From contig JAJLTO010000012.1 of assembly GCA_030568195.1 (NCBI GenBank), forward strand, positions 310,001 to 374,000: DNA of 64,000 nucleotides, read 5' to 3'. Shown in pieces: positions 12,467 to 23,432 of the stretch (its first letter is position 1; every line of letters starts with the position of its first letter). This DNA comes from Dipodascopsis uninucleata var. uninucleata. Lineage: Eukaryota; Ascomycota; Lipomycetes; Lipomycetales; Lipomycetaceae. The notes under the pieces are model-generated. The model did not search any database, was not told the DNA's origin, and saw only the letters and a list, made by a program, of their open reading frames with translations. The translations under genes and the position numbers were made by a program.

Positions 12467-13834
12467 GTGCATATTGACTATAGCACTAGGGGATTGCGAA
12501 ACAATATACAGCTGCCAATGATCAATAGTCTCGTGGCCGATTCGCCACCAGGTCGTCTACTAAAACAAATAAGACTACCAAAAACTACAGCATGGATGTT
12601 CAGTCTTGGTACCGTATTTGGATTCATGATATCAAGCATATTCCCCGTGCTGTCAGTTTTGTTCAGAACTTTTGTTGTTAGGACTGTCGAAACCATAGTA
12701 ACATTGGGCATCTGTATGCTTGTCGGTGGCCTCAGTTATAAAATATTTTTGACAAATGAATACATTGGTTCGGACAAAAATAATAAGGTATCTCTGGTAA
12801 CAGAAGCCACAGCAGCACCGGTTCGAGAAGCAGCTTTAGAAGAGAACGATCCACTTGCTAAAAAAGAAGCTAAATCAAAGAAAACTGAGAGACGCAAATC
12901 ATTAGATGTGGCACCTTCGTCAGAGTATGCTGCTCGTCCTTATCCTCACTATGCAAGCAAATTAGGAACCTCAACTAGATCAACGTCGGATCCCGTTACC
13001 TCAGTAATCAACAAGAGGCCAAATAATCTTATTACAAGTGACGTTAATGGTCCTAATAAGAGGATAAATATTTCGAGTCCAGCACCCAGTCAAGATTCAA
13101 CATCATCGTATTTCACTAATGACTCGGAAGATGCCGGCTACTCCTCTGCATCATCAGCATCTCCGGCAGAATTGAAAACTTTGGACGTGTCTAAGAGTCT
13201 ATCAAAGTTTCCTAGGTCACCAAAGACTCCTCAGCTTCGACGAATACCGCGAGATGCAGGTCACCATCTGATTCCTCATAATGATCGTTCTGAACGGGAG
13301 GAAATCAATCCTCTCCATATTCCAAAATTGCATACCAAGAGCATGTCTAATGATATATCTAATGTTCATAGACCAGAGCGTACAGAGAGAACACGGCCTG
13401 AAAGGGCAGAACGAACCGAGAGAAGGCAGAAGTATGTAGACGCCGTGTCTTCTTCTAGTAACAGAGATGCCAACAAAGTTCAGCTTAAGCATGCTTATAT
13501 TAAGCTGGATCCTGCATCTGAGCCAAAATTAATATCAGGCGTGCGCCTATTCTTGCGCATCAATGCGGAAGGTCTGTTTCTAGACGATGATAGTGGAGCC
13601 CGCGGAGGAAATCTCAAAACCTGGATGATATCGAGTATCGAAACTGATATTTCGGGCAGTGCACTTATGCGGGTACTTACAAAAACTGACCCACCTATTC
13701 AGATAGTATATATCTTCCAAGAACAAGAGCTTTGGAAAGCCACTCTGGGCCTTCACGCGCTGAAGCGTAGTGCGCCTGAAATCCAAATGCGTGAAGTTGA
13801 CGGGCGAAGTATATTAAGAGATCTAGGTCCTTGA
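12467..13834 (+). CDS. Uncharacterised two-helix membrane protein
   Basis: Single-exon frame of 455 residues that I do not recognise. Two hydrophobic helices sit close together near the N terminus (about residues 42-67 and 74-93) with a short hairpin between them. A long low-complexity segment (about 95-330) follows, rich in Ser, Pro, Lys and Arg and including an alternating Arg-Pro-Glu-Arg-Thr-Glu stretch near 305-325. The C terminus (about 335-455) is ordered in appearance: hydrophobic strands such as GVRLFLRINAEGLFL and IQIVYIFQEQELWKATLGLH, ending in RDLGP. The layout suggests a membrane-anchored protein with a soluble C-terminal domain in the cytosol or nucleoplasm; this is inference. 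Met at residue 18 is an alternative start. A 5' exon cannot be excluded. Confidence 0.8.
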   Translation: MHIDYSTRGLRNNIQLPMINSLVADSPPGRLLKQIRLPKTTAWMFSLGTVFGFMISSIFPVLSVLFRTFVVRTVETIVTLGICMLVGGLSYKIFLTNEYIGSDKNNKVSLVTEATAAPVREAALEENDPLAKKEAKSKKTERRKSLDVAPSSEYAARPYPHYASKLGTSTRSTSDPVTSVINKRPNNLITSDVNGPNKRINISSPAPSQDSTSSYFTNDSEDAGYSSASSASPAELKTLDVSKSLSKFPRSPKTPQLRRIPRDAGHHLIPHNDRSEREEINPLHIPKLHTKSMSNDISNVHRPERTERTRPERAERTERRQKYVDAVSSSSNRDANKVQLKHAYIKLDPASEPKLISGVRLFLRINAEGLFLDDDSGARGGNLKTWMISSIETDISGSALMRVLTKTDPPIQIVYIFQEQELWKATLGLHALKRSAPEIQMREVDGRSILRDLGP

Positions 13835-14316
13835 AATGTGTTGGATAATTTAAAGATACTTCTATACAAGCGCATTCTTCTGGATTCTTATATTTTAGCC
13901 TCAGATCTATACGTTTCAGAATCATTTGTTAATATTTCATTATTTAAGCCGGTCCAGTATCCTAAGTTCTTATTTTTTCGAGTTTTTCGAAGTAACAAAT
14001 AGGCGTTAAATGTTCATTATTCTTAGCCATCATCTTTTCTTAATTTATAATTCATTCCTTGTGCGCTCTGCAGTTTTCTTTGTTAACTTCATATCTCATT
14101 CTATGTTTATATTTATATTTGCTCAATAAATTATTTTGGTGTGTCTACTCGGTTATCACTATATCGAATGAAGCAGGAACACATCCGCTCTATTCTCAAT
14201 AAGGGCAACTACTTTGATCTGATGATTTATGTTTATTTAATAGCATATATATATATATATATTATCATTATATATGTGAATTTATTTGATCGGTTAGTTT
14301 ACAATTCATATGAATA
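13835..14316. other. Convergent 3' regions
   Basis: Gap between two convergent genes, with a (TA)n run at about 14244-14262. Only 3' untranslated sequence is expected here. Confidence 0.6.
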
Positions 14317-14997
14317 TTAAACTCGTCGTCTGTCTGAAATATACCGCATGATAGCTCCTTGTCCAGTGACGTCGATAACCTACCACATGAATCTGTCAGA
14401 ATGTGTCCACAAGCTACACTGCTACATTACGATGAACTAACCTTCTCAAACCAATTTAACAAAACTCCAGAAAGTCCATGAGTATCCGACACTGAGAATC
14501 CTTTGTAAATATACTTTATCAGCGTATCTCGCTGTTCCGTTGAAAGACTCTGTACTAGTTTACTGATATCATTGGCTTTGATTGTTGATAGTACCTCCAG
14601 CACAGTCGTCAAGTGAATATTCTATATCAAGAATACAGACATTAGACATGTTAATTCATCCAAATTTTCATTTCCTTACTTCACATCAGAAAATAAGGCA
14701 ATATTGGCCATTGGCTACATAAGCATATTGCATAATAGAGATAATCGATGAATATGCTGATAAACTAACCTTGACTTCATCACTTCCCACATAAGGCGGC
14801 GAATCAAGTACAATTGTCAATGCGCCAGAGTGATCGCCACGAGATATAGCCGACCTCACAGACTGTCCGACATTCTGAATTTCGGACACTGTGACTTCCG
14901 GTAATCCCTGGAGACTCGGAGGAATTAAATCCTCTTCGGTGACCATGTTATCGGGGTCATATATGTCAACATTGATACGGCGGAAATCAATATCCAT
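14317..14997 (-). CDS. ARC15: Arp2/3 complex subunit 5 (ARPC5/p16)
   Basis: Smallest Arp2/3 subunit, needed for branched actin nucleation at endocytic patches. Three exons read leftward (14770-14997, 14442-14621, 14317-14379) give 156 residues. Family features are the acidic N terminus (MDIDFRRINVDIYDPD), KANDISKLVQSLSTEQRDTLIKYIYKGF, and the invariant C-terminal segment VIDVTGQGAIMRYISDRRRV supplied by a 21-codon last exon. Both introns have GTTAGT donors. The last exon is short and easily missed, but its sequence and the joining phase match the family exactly. Confidence 0.95.
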
Positions 14998-15378
14998 GGC
15001 TACTTATATTTTAATCCTTCTCCTTTCTTTGTAATATAGGTAAAGAATGTAATAATAAAACTAGAAATGGTGGCACGACAAAGCAAAATGACACAGGAGT
15101 GAAAGAGAGTAATTATGTTGTGTTTTGAAAAGTCGTCGTGAACTTGTCGTCGTAAAAAAAGGGTTGGGAACTATGAGGACTCTGGGAACCAGAGAATATA
15201 ACTAATGAGTAGTTCTCACAGCACATTCAATTCTGAAAATCATGATATTACGAAAAGAATAAATGTAAAAATAAAAATCATATATAAGCATTTTTATTTG
15301 ACAATATTTACAGTAGGATGAAGAGCAACTTCAAGTAAAAATAAGACATACACAAAGCGATACATAACGCTATGGTCT
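14998..15378. other. ARC15 upstream region
   Basis: A 381-base AT-rich gap between two minus-strand genes. It should carry the ARC15 promoter and the NDUFAF5 3' end. No other feature seen. Confidence 0.5.
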
Positions 15379-16780
15379 TTATTTAGTTGACAACACTTCC
15401 TTTAAGCTCTTCTGTGCTGAGCCTCTTTCAAGAGGCTTCGGTTGAGTTGGCCCGGGCTTCCATGCAATCTACCGCCGAATAAAATAAAAGTTATTAATAT
15501 TTACAGTGATAAAAAAGAGCAGGTAACAAACAACATAAAAACATACCATATAAATTATTCTATAAGTGGCTGGCAGTGTTCCATCTTCATTGGCATGCAT
15601 TGACTTATATGTCTCTTCCGCAGCTTTAATAACAGAGCGTGGAAGATAATGAGGGCGATTAAAAACAGCATTGCTTTCACCTGCATCCCTCAGATCAAAT
15701 AACAGTGACTGCATATCAGGATATGACACAATAATATCATCCACATCGATTGTAATTAGATTATAGCCGGCGCTCTGAAGCAAGTTGCCCATGTCTCTGA
15801 TATCTAAGAGTCCATTCCAAATTAATATAAAAATATGAACTTTTATTCTGCTATTATTTTACTCACCTGCCAATGGTGACAATCGAGGAGCGATGCGCCC
15901 AAGAGTATCCATTTCGGCTATTTGCAGAGAAGTTCGAAGCTCAAACAATGAATCACCTCCCAGCATCGACGCCATAAACAGCCCATCAGGCTTAAGCATG
16001 TATTTGATCCTCTGCAATAAGCCAGGGAGATCGTTGACCCAATGTAAAGACATATTACTCACGACTGCGGAAACCGTGTTTTCGAACAAAGTGTCACTGT
16101 AAGGAATGCTATCGAGAGCGTTGGTACCTTGAATTGCTTCATAGAGAGCTGGTGTGAATAGCTTTTCCTCATCGACCTGTACTCGAGTTATATTTAATTC
16201 TCTGTTGAAAGGGAACATCTCCGGATCAACATCTCTATAAAGTAAGCCTCTCGACATTTCAGTCATGATGATCTTTTTAATTCGCTTGCGTAGGATTTCA
16301 TTGTCTTGAGGGTCCTCTCGCTCGCCACAAATAGCCTGCTCGAGATTCCCTGCTCCTGACCCAACATCTACTAATATATCCTGTGGGCTCGAAATAACCT
16401 AAACAAATACATAAATTAGCTTCAATCGCTAATATAAATTCCTGAACCAACCAGAATGATGTTAGTCGTGCACTTACTAAGAGACGCTCAGCCATTCGGT
16501 TTGCAACTTCATTGCGAATGTATTCCACAATTCTACTTGTTTCGGGATTAGTGGCTGCCCTATCTCTCTGCTTTTCCTTCACTTCTCGATTAAAAACTGT
16601 CAAAGGATCCCTTCGTGAAATCCTAGTTACTGAAAATGCACGCTTGTGTTGAACCTGACCAAACGTTGCAAGTAGCCAGTCGCTCTTGCATATTGGCGAT
16701 CCTCGAAGGGTTACACCTTTCCATGTTGTTATTTTTGACAGTTGACTGCTCAGCTTCATCGATAGTGCATTTAACTGCAA
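15379..16780 (-). CDS. NDUFAF5: Complex I assembly factor NDUFAF5-like methyltransferase-fold protein
   Basis: Mitochondrial protein with a class I methyltransferase fold. The human homologue hydroxylates an arginine of NDUFS7 during assembly of respiratory complex I. Four exons read leftward (16478-16780, 15867-16398, 15547-15803, 15379-15468) give 393 residues. The N terminus is basic and presequence-like. Then come FNREVKEKQRDRAA, the SAM-binding motif DILVDVGSGAGNL, NMSLHWVNDLPGLLQRI, LKPDGLFMASMLGGDSLFEL and RPHYLPRSVIKAAEETY. The tail IAWKPGPTQPKPLERGSA is typical of the family. The family accompanies complex I and is absent from budding yeast, so this organism probably has a proton-pumping NADH dehydrogenase. 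The Met at residue 8 is an alternative start. Confidence 0.93.
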
Positions 16781-16974
16781 ATTTTTTGATTATGTTAATA
16801 GGTAGAAAAAGAAATACTAAAAAAGTTGTATTGTGGGAAGATCTATAATCAATAATAAAATTTGATATTTTGGGAAGATTGACGTCAAAACAAAGTACCT
16901 TCAAATTCTGTAGATACTTATTGGACGCAAAACACTCATACTCTATTATTGACAGCTACTCGACTTTAACAACT

Positions 16975-19449
16975 TTATTTTACCACATATGTTTCAACAT
17001 TGAGACCGTCAAGCTTCTGCTCTTGAATATCTTGCCAAATCTCTTCCCAGATAGGTCGCCCATTTTTAGATGAGCTGGTCAATAGCGTGCGCAGTTTGCG
17101 AATGAAATTATTATACCAAGATGATTCATCATAATCTTTACAGGCATTGTACAAAATTTGAATTTCTCTGAGAATCTTCGTTTTGTTTGCAGGAGTTTCA
17201 TTGACGTATGAAAAAATCTGGCTCTTACTCTCTTCAAGCGCTAGAGTATAATTTAGTTATTAGCTAATTTGCTATATTCATATCATAGCACTAGGCACTT
17301 ACCATTCAACAAAGCTTTATCATCATCATTCTCATTAGCTAACTTGGAAGTCTGTAGTCGAATGAGCTGCGTATGCAAATCAAAATAATTATCATCTTCC
17401 ATAGTTTTAGACCGTTTAGCTGAGGCCTTTAATTTTTGATCTGCATCCGGGGGTAGAATATCATCCAGGCCGACTACAGTAGCGTTATCGTTGCCATTAG
17501 AATTATCAGGAACGCCAATTCCTGCGTATTTCCGTTTATTTGTTCTGTATTTGTCTACCTTTTTCACATTGACAGATGCAATAAGTTTGTCTGCAATGGA
17601 TGCAGCAGCGGCAACTTTGGAAGCCGGCGGTTGTGAATACTTCAAAAGCACTGCATTCGAATCAGTTAAGGACAGCTCTTTTTCTGGATAGAGAGCTTTT
17701 TGTAGTATTGCTTTATTTATTTTTGCGATAACAGGGTCAAATGCCTGTCCAGGAGCAGCATAGCCACCAATTGCTTCTATTGACGTGGTGATATTTCCTT
17801 CGGAACTCAGATCAGAGACATCCATAGCCTGCACATATTGTCGCATAAGATCTACGCTCTCTGTTGTAGGAAGTAGCCGATGCTCTCTAAGTATTTTGCC
17901 TTTTATTGTCCTAATGATTTTAAGAGAAGGAAATTTATACGTTCTTATATCCTCTGAGAAAGGAAGAGGGCAGTCCACAAGGCATAGATTACCATCGTCA
18001 GTGAAAGGTATCAACAGTACCATCTGAACTCTCGAGTTGTCTCTATAGACAAATCTAGCTAACCCATAAACGTCCATTTCAAACATAGCCTGGACTAGAC
18101 AGGACATAGTAACATGTGCCTCTTTATCCGTCTTAGCTGGAAGGATATAGCTCGTTTCTCCCATTAGTTGCCAGCATGGAAATGTATTAGTAGGAATAAA
18201 ACCGACAAGATCAAGCGATTTTGTGGAGTGAAAGCTTAGCAATTGCTGGTCTTCTACTGTGATGGGAACTATAGTCCTACCATACAGATACCCTTTCTGA
18301 AGTTCTTCAGGCTCCACCTTGACAATATCCTTCTTAGGATGCTTTTGCTCCTCACCAATAGACGAGACTTTTTGCTCTGCCTCATCAGCGGAAAGAAAAA
18401 CTTCATATGCAATATGTCGGCTAACTGCTTTTGCTTCATGATCTCTTTCGATATAAGCACAGGATGATGGAGGGGATGCCTTTTTAACACGCGGGTAGCG
18501 CTCAACCGGAATAACTAATGTGTCTTGAGGGAAACGAGATGAATCTCCTATTGTCAGAGTCCCTGAATAGGAGATGATTGATTTCACTTTTCGAATGTTT
18601 GGTAGTTCAAGATCGGGAAGTACTTCAGAGAACGGATATAGCGCACACGAGAATTTCTCAGATGAACTTTGGATTAGATGAGCCAGAATTTCATGATTTT
18701 GCTTTGCTATATCTGAATATGCCCCTATGGTACTATATAATATGACAAAATTAGAATTTATCGCTCTGAGAATTAGTTATTGCAGAGTTAGCTTGTGCTT
18801 ACAAAATTGTCAAATTTATATTCATAGATGCCATTTTGTCAATAATATGTTCGACACCATCAGTATCGGCCTCACTCCTGCAGTTGGATAATACGATGAT
18901 ATTTTTTATGTACTTTAGCTTTCTGCAGTATTTTTCTAGCATATCTATAGCTATAACAATGCCTGAAATCAGATCACCAGAAGATGTATTGCTAGGGCGG
19001 AGCAGGCGAGGAAAAGTCCTAAACGTCTCTACTAAAATCTGCTGAATTGGACAAAGTATGGATATATTATTATACGCTTCCGTATCTACTGCTAAGTAAT
19101 TATTCGTCTCTGTGTAAAAGACCGTGTTATTAGTGACCATCAATGCTAAATGAAATTAATTGATAAAGCAAGTACTTGCCATCCGTGCTAACTCCAACGA
19201 TACCAACAACATCGGTTTTCCGTTCGCTAAGAACCTTGCTACCAATTTTATCATAAACATAAGACAAACAAGAATCTATGTCTGACTTGCCGTTGGTTTC
19301 GATCAGATGGCTTTTACCCATAGATTCACCCAGATCAATAACGAAGACTGTTGCCTGGATAACAAAAACAGATCAATCATCTAGCTTGCGAACATTTCGA
19401 CCCAGTTCCTATGCAGATGTATCTTGCTGCTTACCTCCTTATCCGCCAT
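16975..19449 (-). CDS. YKU80: Ku80 subunit of the Ku DNA-end-binding complex
   Basis: Partner of Ku70 in non-homologous end joining and telomere protection. Five exons read leftward (19435-19449, 19180-19354, 18803-19109, 17303-18732, 16975-17240) give 730 residues. The first exon is only 15 bases (MADKE) and joins to ATVFVIDLGESMG, the vWA-domain start. RKTDVVGIVGVSTDETNNYL matches the conserved Ku80 segment and fixes intron 2. That intron has a GC donor (ATG|GCAAGT) rather than GT. The Ku core lies in exon 4 (for example KGYLYGRTIVPI, GETSYILPAK, ARFVYRDNSRVQMVLLIP). The C terminus is a helical region without a recognisable DNA-PKcs-binding tail, as usual in fungi. Confidence 0.94.
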
Positions 19450-19944
19450 TCAGTATGATGTTATCAGAGCCTTATATTGCACAAAATAAGCATTTCAAGT
19501 GAGAAGATCAAAAAATTTGATCTTAGAAAACGAATGTGTTGCTAAAAACTAAATGCCATCATGGTCACATTAACTTTGGGTATTACGCCGGGAAGTAGCG
19601 CTGGGATGGAATAGATCATATTTGTAGGAACGAAGCAAAATAAACGGTAAGTTCTTAATTTCAATTCTCTTAGGAGATAAAAAGTATATACAAGATATTA
19701 ACGGACGAAACAATATAGAATCCGAAAAAATACCAAAAATGAATAAAAGAGACGAACAGTGAATTATGCCAACAGGAAAAACTATAAGTATATATGAGAA
19801 ATTAACAAAACGTCAGTGAAGGGAATATAATGATGATATAGTACAGTCATAGAGATTCAAATATAAGAACAGATATAAGAAGGGGAGGTTTACAAATCAG
19901 TCTGTTGGTCTATTGATTCGTATAATATATAAGTATTAAGTCAA
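19450..19944. other. YKU80 upstream region and PAM18 3' end
   Basis: A 495-base AT-rich gap between two minus-strand genes. No further gene or repeat seen. Confidence 0.5.
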
Positions 19945-20592
19945 TCAGGGACGCAGTCTCCCTCTCTTTTCGAGGAAGTCTTTGGCTTCATTGATCTTAG
20001 TAGCGACATATGGTGATCCTCCACGATCAGGATGATTCAGCAACATGATCTTTCTGTGAGATTCTTTCAACTTGGATTTAGTAAGATTCGACTCCGTTAA
20101 GCCAAGAATTAGTAAAGCTTCTTTTGAATTCATCTTGGGGTCAAAACCACCTTTGTAAAACTTCGCGCCACCTGCAGAACCGGGCAGATTTCTGTATCGC
20201 TGAACAGCCTGGAGACCAACGCGAGTAGCAAAGGCAGCAGCAGCAATACCAACACCAATTAAGATTGGGTGGCTCATAGTATAATCTGTGGCTTCTGCTA
20301 AGTAGTCATTTAAATTGCGTTCCTGAGAAATGTCGCTGCTAATATTGTCATATTTTTCAACCTCGGGTGCTGGGAACAGGGGTTTCATAGGTGCCGTTTT
20401 GCCAGACAAAGGACCCAAAATATCTTCTACTGATATTTCCATGTTCTCGGCAGCATTTGATCTATTATCGAATACATCATGTTGAAAATTAGTAGCACTT
20501 AAGTCATCCTGGCTGCTAGTGTGAATCGAACTAGACTTTTCTGGTTGAGGTAGAGGTGAGCTCGGAAAGATTCCGCGAAGCCACGAAGTCAT
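19945..20592 (-). CDS. PAM18: Pam18/Tim14 J-protein of the mitochondrial import motor
   Basis: Inner-membrane J-protein that stimulates mtHsp70 in the TIM23 presequence-translocase motor. It is a single exon of 215 residues, longer than the 168 of budding yeast. One transmembrane helix lies at about 105-128 (HPILIGVGIAAAAFATRVG). The matrix J domain follows: GGFDPKMNSKEALLILGL, the catalytic HPD tripeptide in LLNHPDRGGSP, and ATKINEAKDFLEKRG. The extra length is an N-terminal region of about 95 residues, Ser/Asp/Pro-rich, that would face the intermembrane space. No intron is needed. A later start at the Met of MEISVED (about residue 50) would shorten it toward the usual size. Confidence 0.95.
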   Translation of the reverse strand: MTSWLRGIFPSSPLPQPEKSSSIHTSSQDDLSATNFQHDVFDNRSNAAENMEISVEDILGPLSGKTAPMKPLFPAPEVEKYDNISSDISQERNLNDYLAEATDYTMSHPILIGVGIAAAAFATRVGLQAVQRYRNLPGSAGGAKFYKGGFDPKMNSKEALLILGLTESNLTKSKLKESHRKIMLLNHPDRGGSPYVATKINEAKDFLEKRGRLRP

Positions 20593-21885
20593 TTCGACGA
20601 GTTCAATGAGAATGTGGATTCAGTACTAATATATGTCTTAAAACCTGTAGAATTAGAGACGTAAAAGTACTAAACACAATACACCCGTTTAAAGTAAAAT
20701 TTTGCTTTGTTGAAATGCAGTACTGTTATATACAAGATTGAAGAAAATAAAATGTTTTTAGTAAAAAATTTCGGCATGGAAGAAAATTAATAGTCCATAT
20801 CCCAAAGTGACGACTAAAAATTATTCTCAAATATACGTATCGCATGATGATAACTACGTACTTACAATCAAGCTCATTCATGCCACTGAAAGGATAATTC
20901 AAAGATCACTACTCATTCAAGTGATACATAAGTATTTAGGGAATTAGCCTGAAAATATTAACAGATGTACTCAATCATGACACCCGAGGAAATACAAGTT
21001 ACAGAACAAATAAACCTCAAAATTTTGGTTTGTTATTAGAATGAATGTACATACACTCTCAATATATGTATAAATGTATAATCTACATATACACAGACTC
21101 GAGTAATATATACAAATAAAGACTCACTACTTACGTATGCGACTACTTAGAAAACCAAAAGCATGAAAAGAACGGAAATTGACGATAACGTCGAATAGAG
21201 GGAATAATATAAATGACACTTTAACTGGATAAAATTGTGATATTTGTAGTAGAAGAAATAAAAACTGGATAAAAAAGAGGTAGCAGTCATAAGCGTAAGC
21301 AGACAAAAAAAAACATATCTCGGAAGAACAAATGAAATATAAGAAATAACAAAACTTAAGTACGACTATGACTCCACATACACGCCCATTAAGAAGAAAG
21401 AAATTCATAATAATAATAGTAGTAAAAGTAATAAAAGTAATAACAATAATAATAGTAATAGAAAATCCATAATGGGAGGTCACATTCTTCTAAAATGGCC
21501 TGCTCTCAGTATCAATAGGAACAAATCTATCAAAATATTATAGGAAATATAGTATAAACAGAAGACCAGACAATTATAAACACACAGTATATGAGATGAT
21601 GACAAATATTAAAAGAAGTAAAATAATAATTACCAAATAAAAAATCACGATAATAGTAGTAATGGTAATTTTTATTTAGTAAAAATAAAGTCGTTACGGT
21701 TGAAAATAGGAAAGATCACTTAAACAAGCTGTGCACAATAATATCATCATCATTATTATCATATATTACGTCAGACATAACATCAATAACAATAACAATA
21801 CTATTATTCATAAACAACATCATAATCTTTCGGCATAGCCGTAAACACTATAGACCTAGAGTTTTGGCCCTACTGAATCAAACAG
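20593..21885. other. Intergenic, PAM18 to zinc-finger gene
   Basis: Very AT-rich, with (TAA/TAG)n-like simple sequence at about 21405-21465 and 21640-21700. Open frames here are low-complexity products of these runs. It should include the PAM18 promoter and the 3' end of the zinc-finger gene. Confidence 0.55.
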
Positions 21886-23432
21886 CTAATCTTCCATCTT
21901 ACCAAAGACACCGACATCTTCCTCATCTCTGCTGCTATCGTCGTCCACCTCCTCATCATACATATCATCAGCAGAATGTTCACGTGAGCTATGACTGCAA
22001 TGCATTTCATCGTCCTCCTCAGTCATGGACACAAGAATTGAAGCTGCTTCTAGTAGCTGAACTTGCTGATGTTTAGAAATTAATAGCTTGGAGGTCATAG
22101 TCCATTCTGGTGTATGTTCCCATCTATAACAAATATCCAATTATTAGTACCATGTTTATTCAGAACTCGCTGACGCCATTGTTAGAAATTGCTATTAACC
22201 GCTATTCCACCATTATATATCATAGCTATCTTTCTTACTAGTGAACTTAATTAATTAATTAATAGTTGCTCTGTCCTACTAGCCTAGTCACCCAGCTATC
22301 TTATATTAGTCACTTTGGTACTAAGATTACTAATATAAGCGGACCACTAACACATCTGATAGAGCTTTCAGTAAGACAAGCCACTTGAAAAAAGAAATTC
22401 AGCCCGCCTGCCGCCGCCGCCCCCCGATATTCTGCACACAATATAGCAAAACCATAGACCGGTGCCCTAGTCTGAGCTAAGTGCCTTAAATATTCTGGCT
22501 CGTGCGGTGCCCAGCTCTGTCTCCACACCTAATGTAGACTTGAGCAATCGAGAGATGCCAACACATTGAATTTTGGTTTTAATTTTTTTTTCCTTTTGTG
22601 CTGAAACACAAGTACTACCAAAAGAATAGGTAGACTAGACCAATTATATGAAACAGTGAAATCGACAGTCTCAATATCAGTGACAGTAAAAACATAAGAT
22701 GACCAAATGCGTTCCGTCTTCTGATGTATGAAAACGATAGACGTAATGTAAAGAGTATTTAACACGATGCACAGCAAAAAGTAATGAGCACATCCCAAAA
22801 ATTTAAATAAAAAGCAATGCACCATGCAAAAATAAAGTTGCCGCAAATCGTAATTAACAATGATCGCACAGGATAGAACAATTGAAAATAGAGATACTGA
22901 ACTTGAAAAGAGCTCAAAAAATTGATATCACTTAGTGTAGAGAAAAGATAGCCATGCTCGCGATGGTGAAAGGAGAGGAATAGCATGATAACCACCGAAA
23001 ACAAAAGCAAAAAGAAAAAACTTGTACTTACAGATGCTTGGTTAAAGAGCTGATATGTTTGTAGCCCTTTCCACAGGCTTCGCATTTTAACTCCTCCTTT
23101 AGTCTTCCCGACGAGAATTCGCCGTCACTCAATCGGCGGGCAGCGAGAATCTTTCGCGATAGTGATGAAGAACCTAAACTAGATGAGATTGAAGAAGGTG
23201 GTGATGGATATGGTGCCGTAGATGATGCCGATGAAGCAACGGAAGATAGAGAATGGGACCTTCCGTTTGGAATAGAATAAGGAACGGCCGAAACCGAAGA
23301 TCTTCTTCGAGTACTACTCATGCTTGAGATTGAAAAATCCGGCTAAAAAAATAGTAATTAGTCATTATAATCACCAGACATTGCTGAAGGAGAGCATAAA
23401 TTAATAATTAGACTTACCGTTAAGACTGTCAT
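21886..23432 (-). CDS. C2H2 zinc-finger protein, finger assembled by splicing
   Basis: Probable DNA-binding regulator. Three exons read leftward (23418-23432, 23032-23342, 21886-22123) give 187 residues. A 15-base first exon encodes MTVLT. Exon 2 is Ser/Arg/Pro-rich and ends inside a zinc finger: CEACGKGYKHISSLTKH. Exon 3 supplies LWEH, completing C-x2-C-x12-H-x3-H, then TPEWTMTSKLLISKHQQVQ and LLEAASILVSM, and an acidic tail. I remember the block joining one finger to SKHQQVQLLEAA from ascomycete zinc-finger proteins but cannot attach a name. The second intron is 908 bases, by far the longest of the 34 here, and the first codon after the exon 2 edge is a stop, so unspliced mRNA would lack the last zinc ligand. 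Confidence 0.88.
22124..23031 (-). other. Long intron of the zinc-finger gene
   Basis: 908 bases, with donor CT|GTAAGT and acceptor TTATAG. It holds a GC-rich patch at about 22409-22430 (GCC repeats on the plus strand) that stands out in AT-rich surroundings. No alternative exon or nested gene could be supported. Confidence 0.75.

Noticed and set aside
21127-21483. 118-codon minus-strand frame
   Set aside because: Low-complexity Ile/Phe/Thr product of TAA/TAG-type simple sequence.
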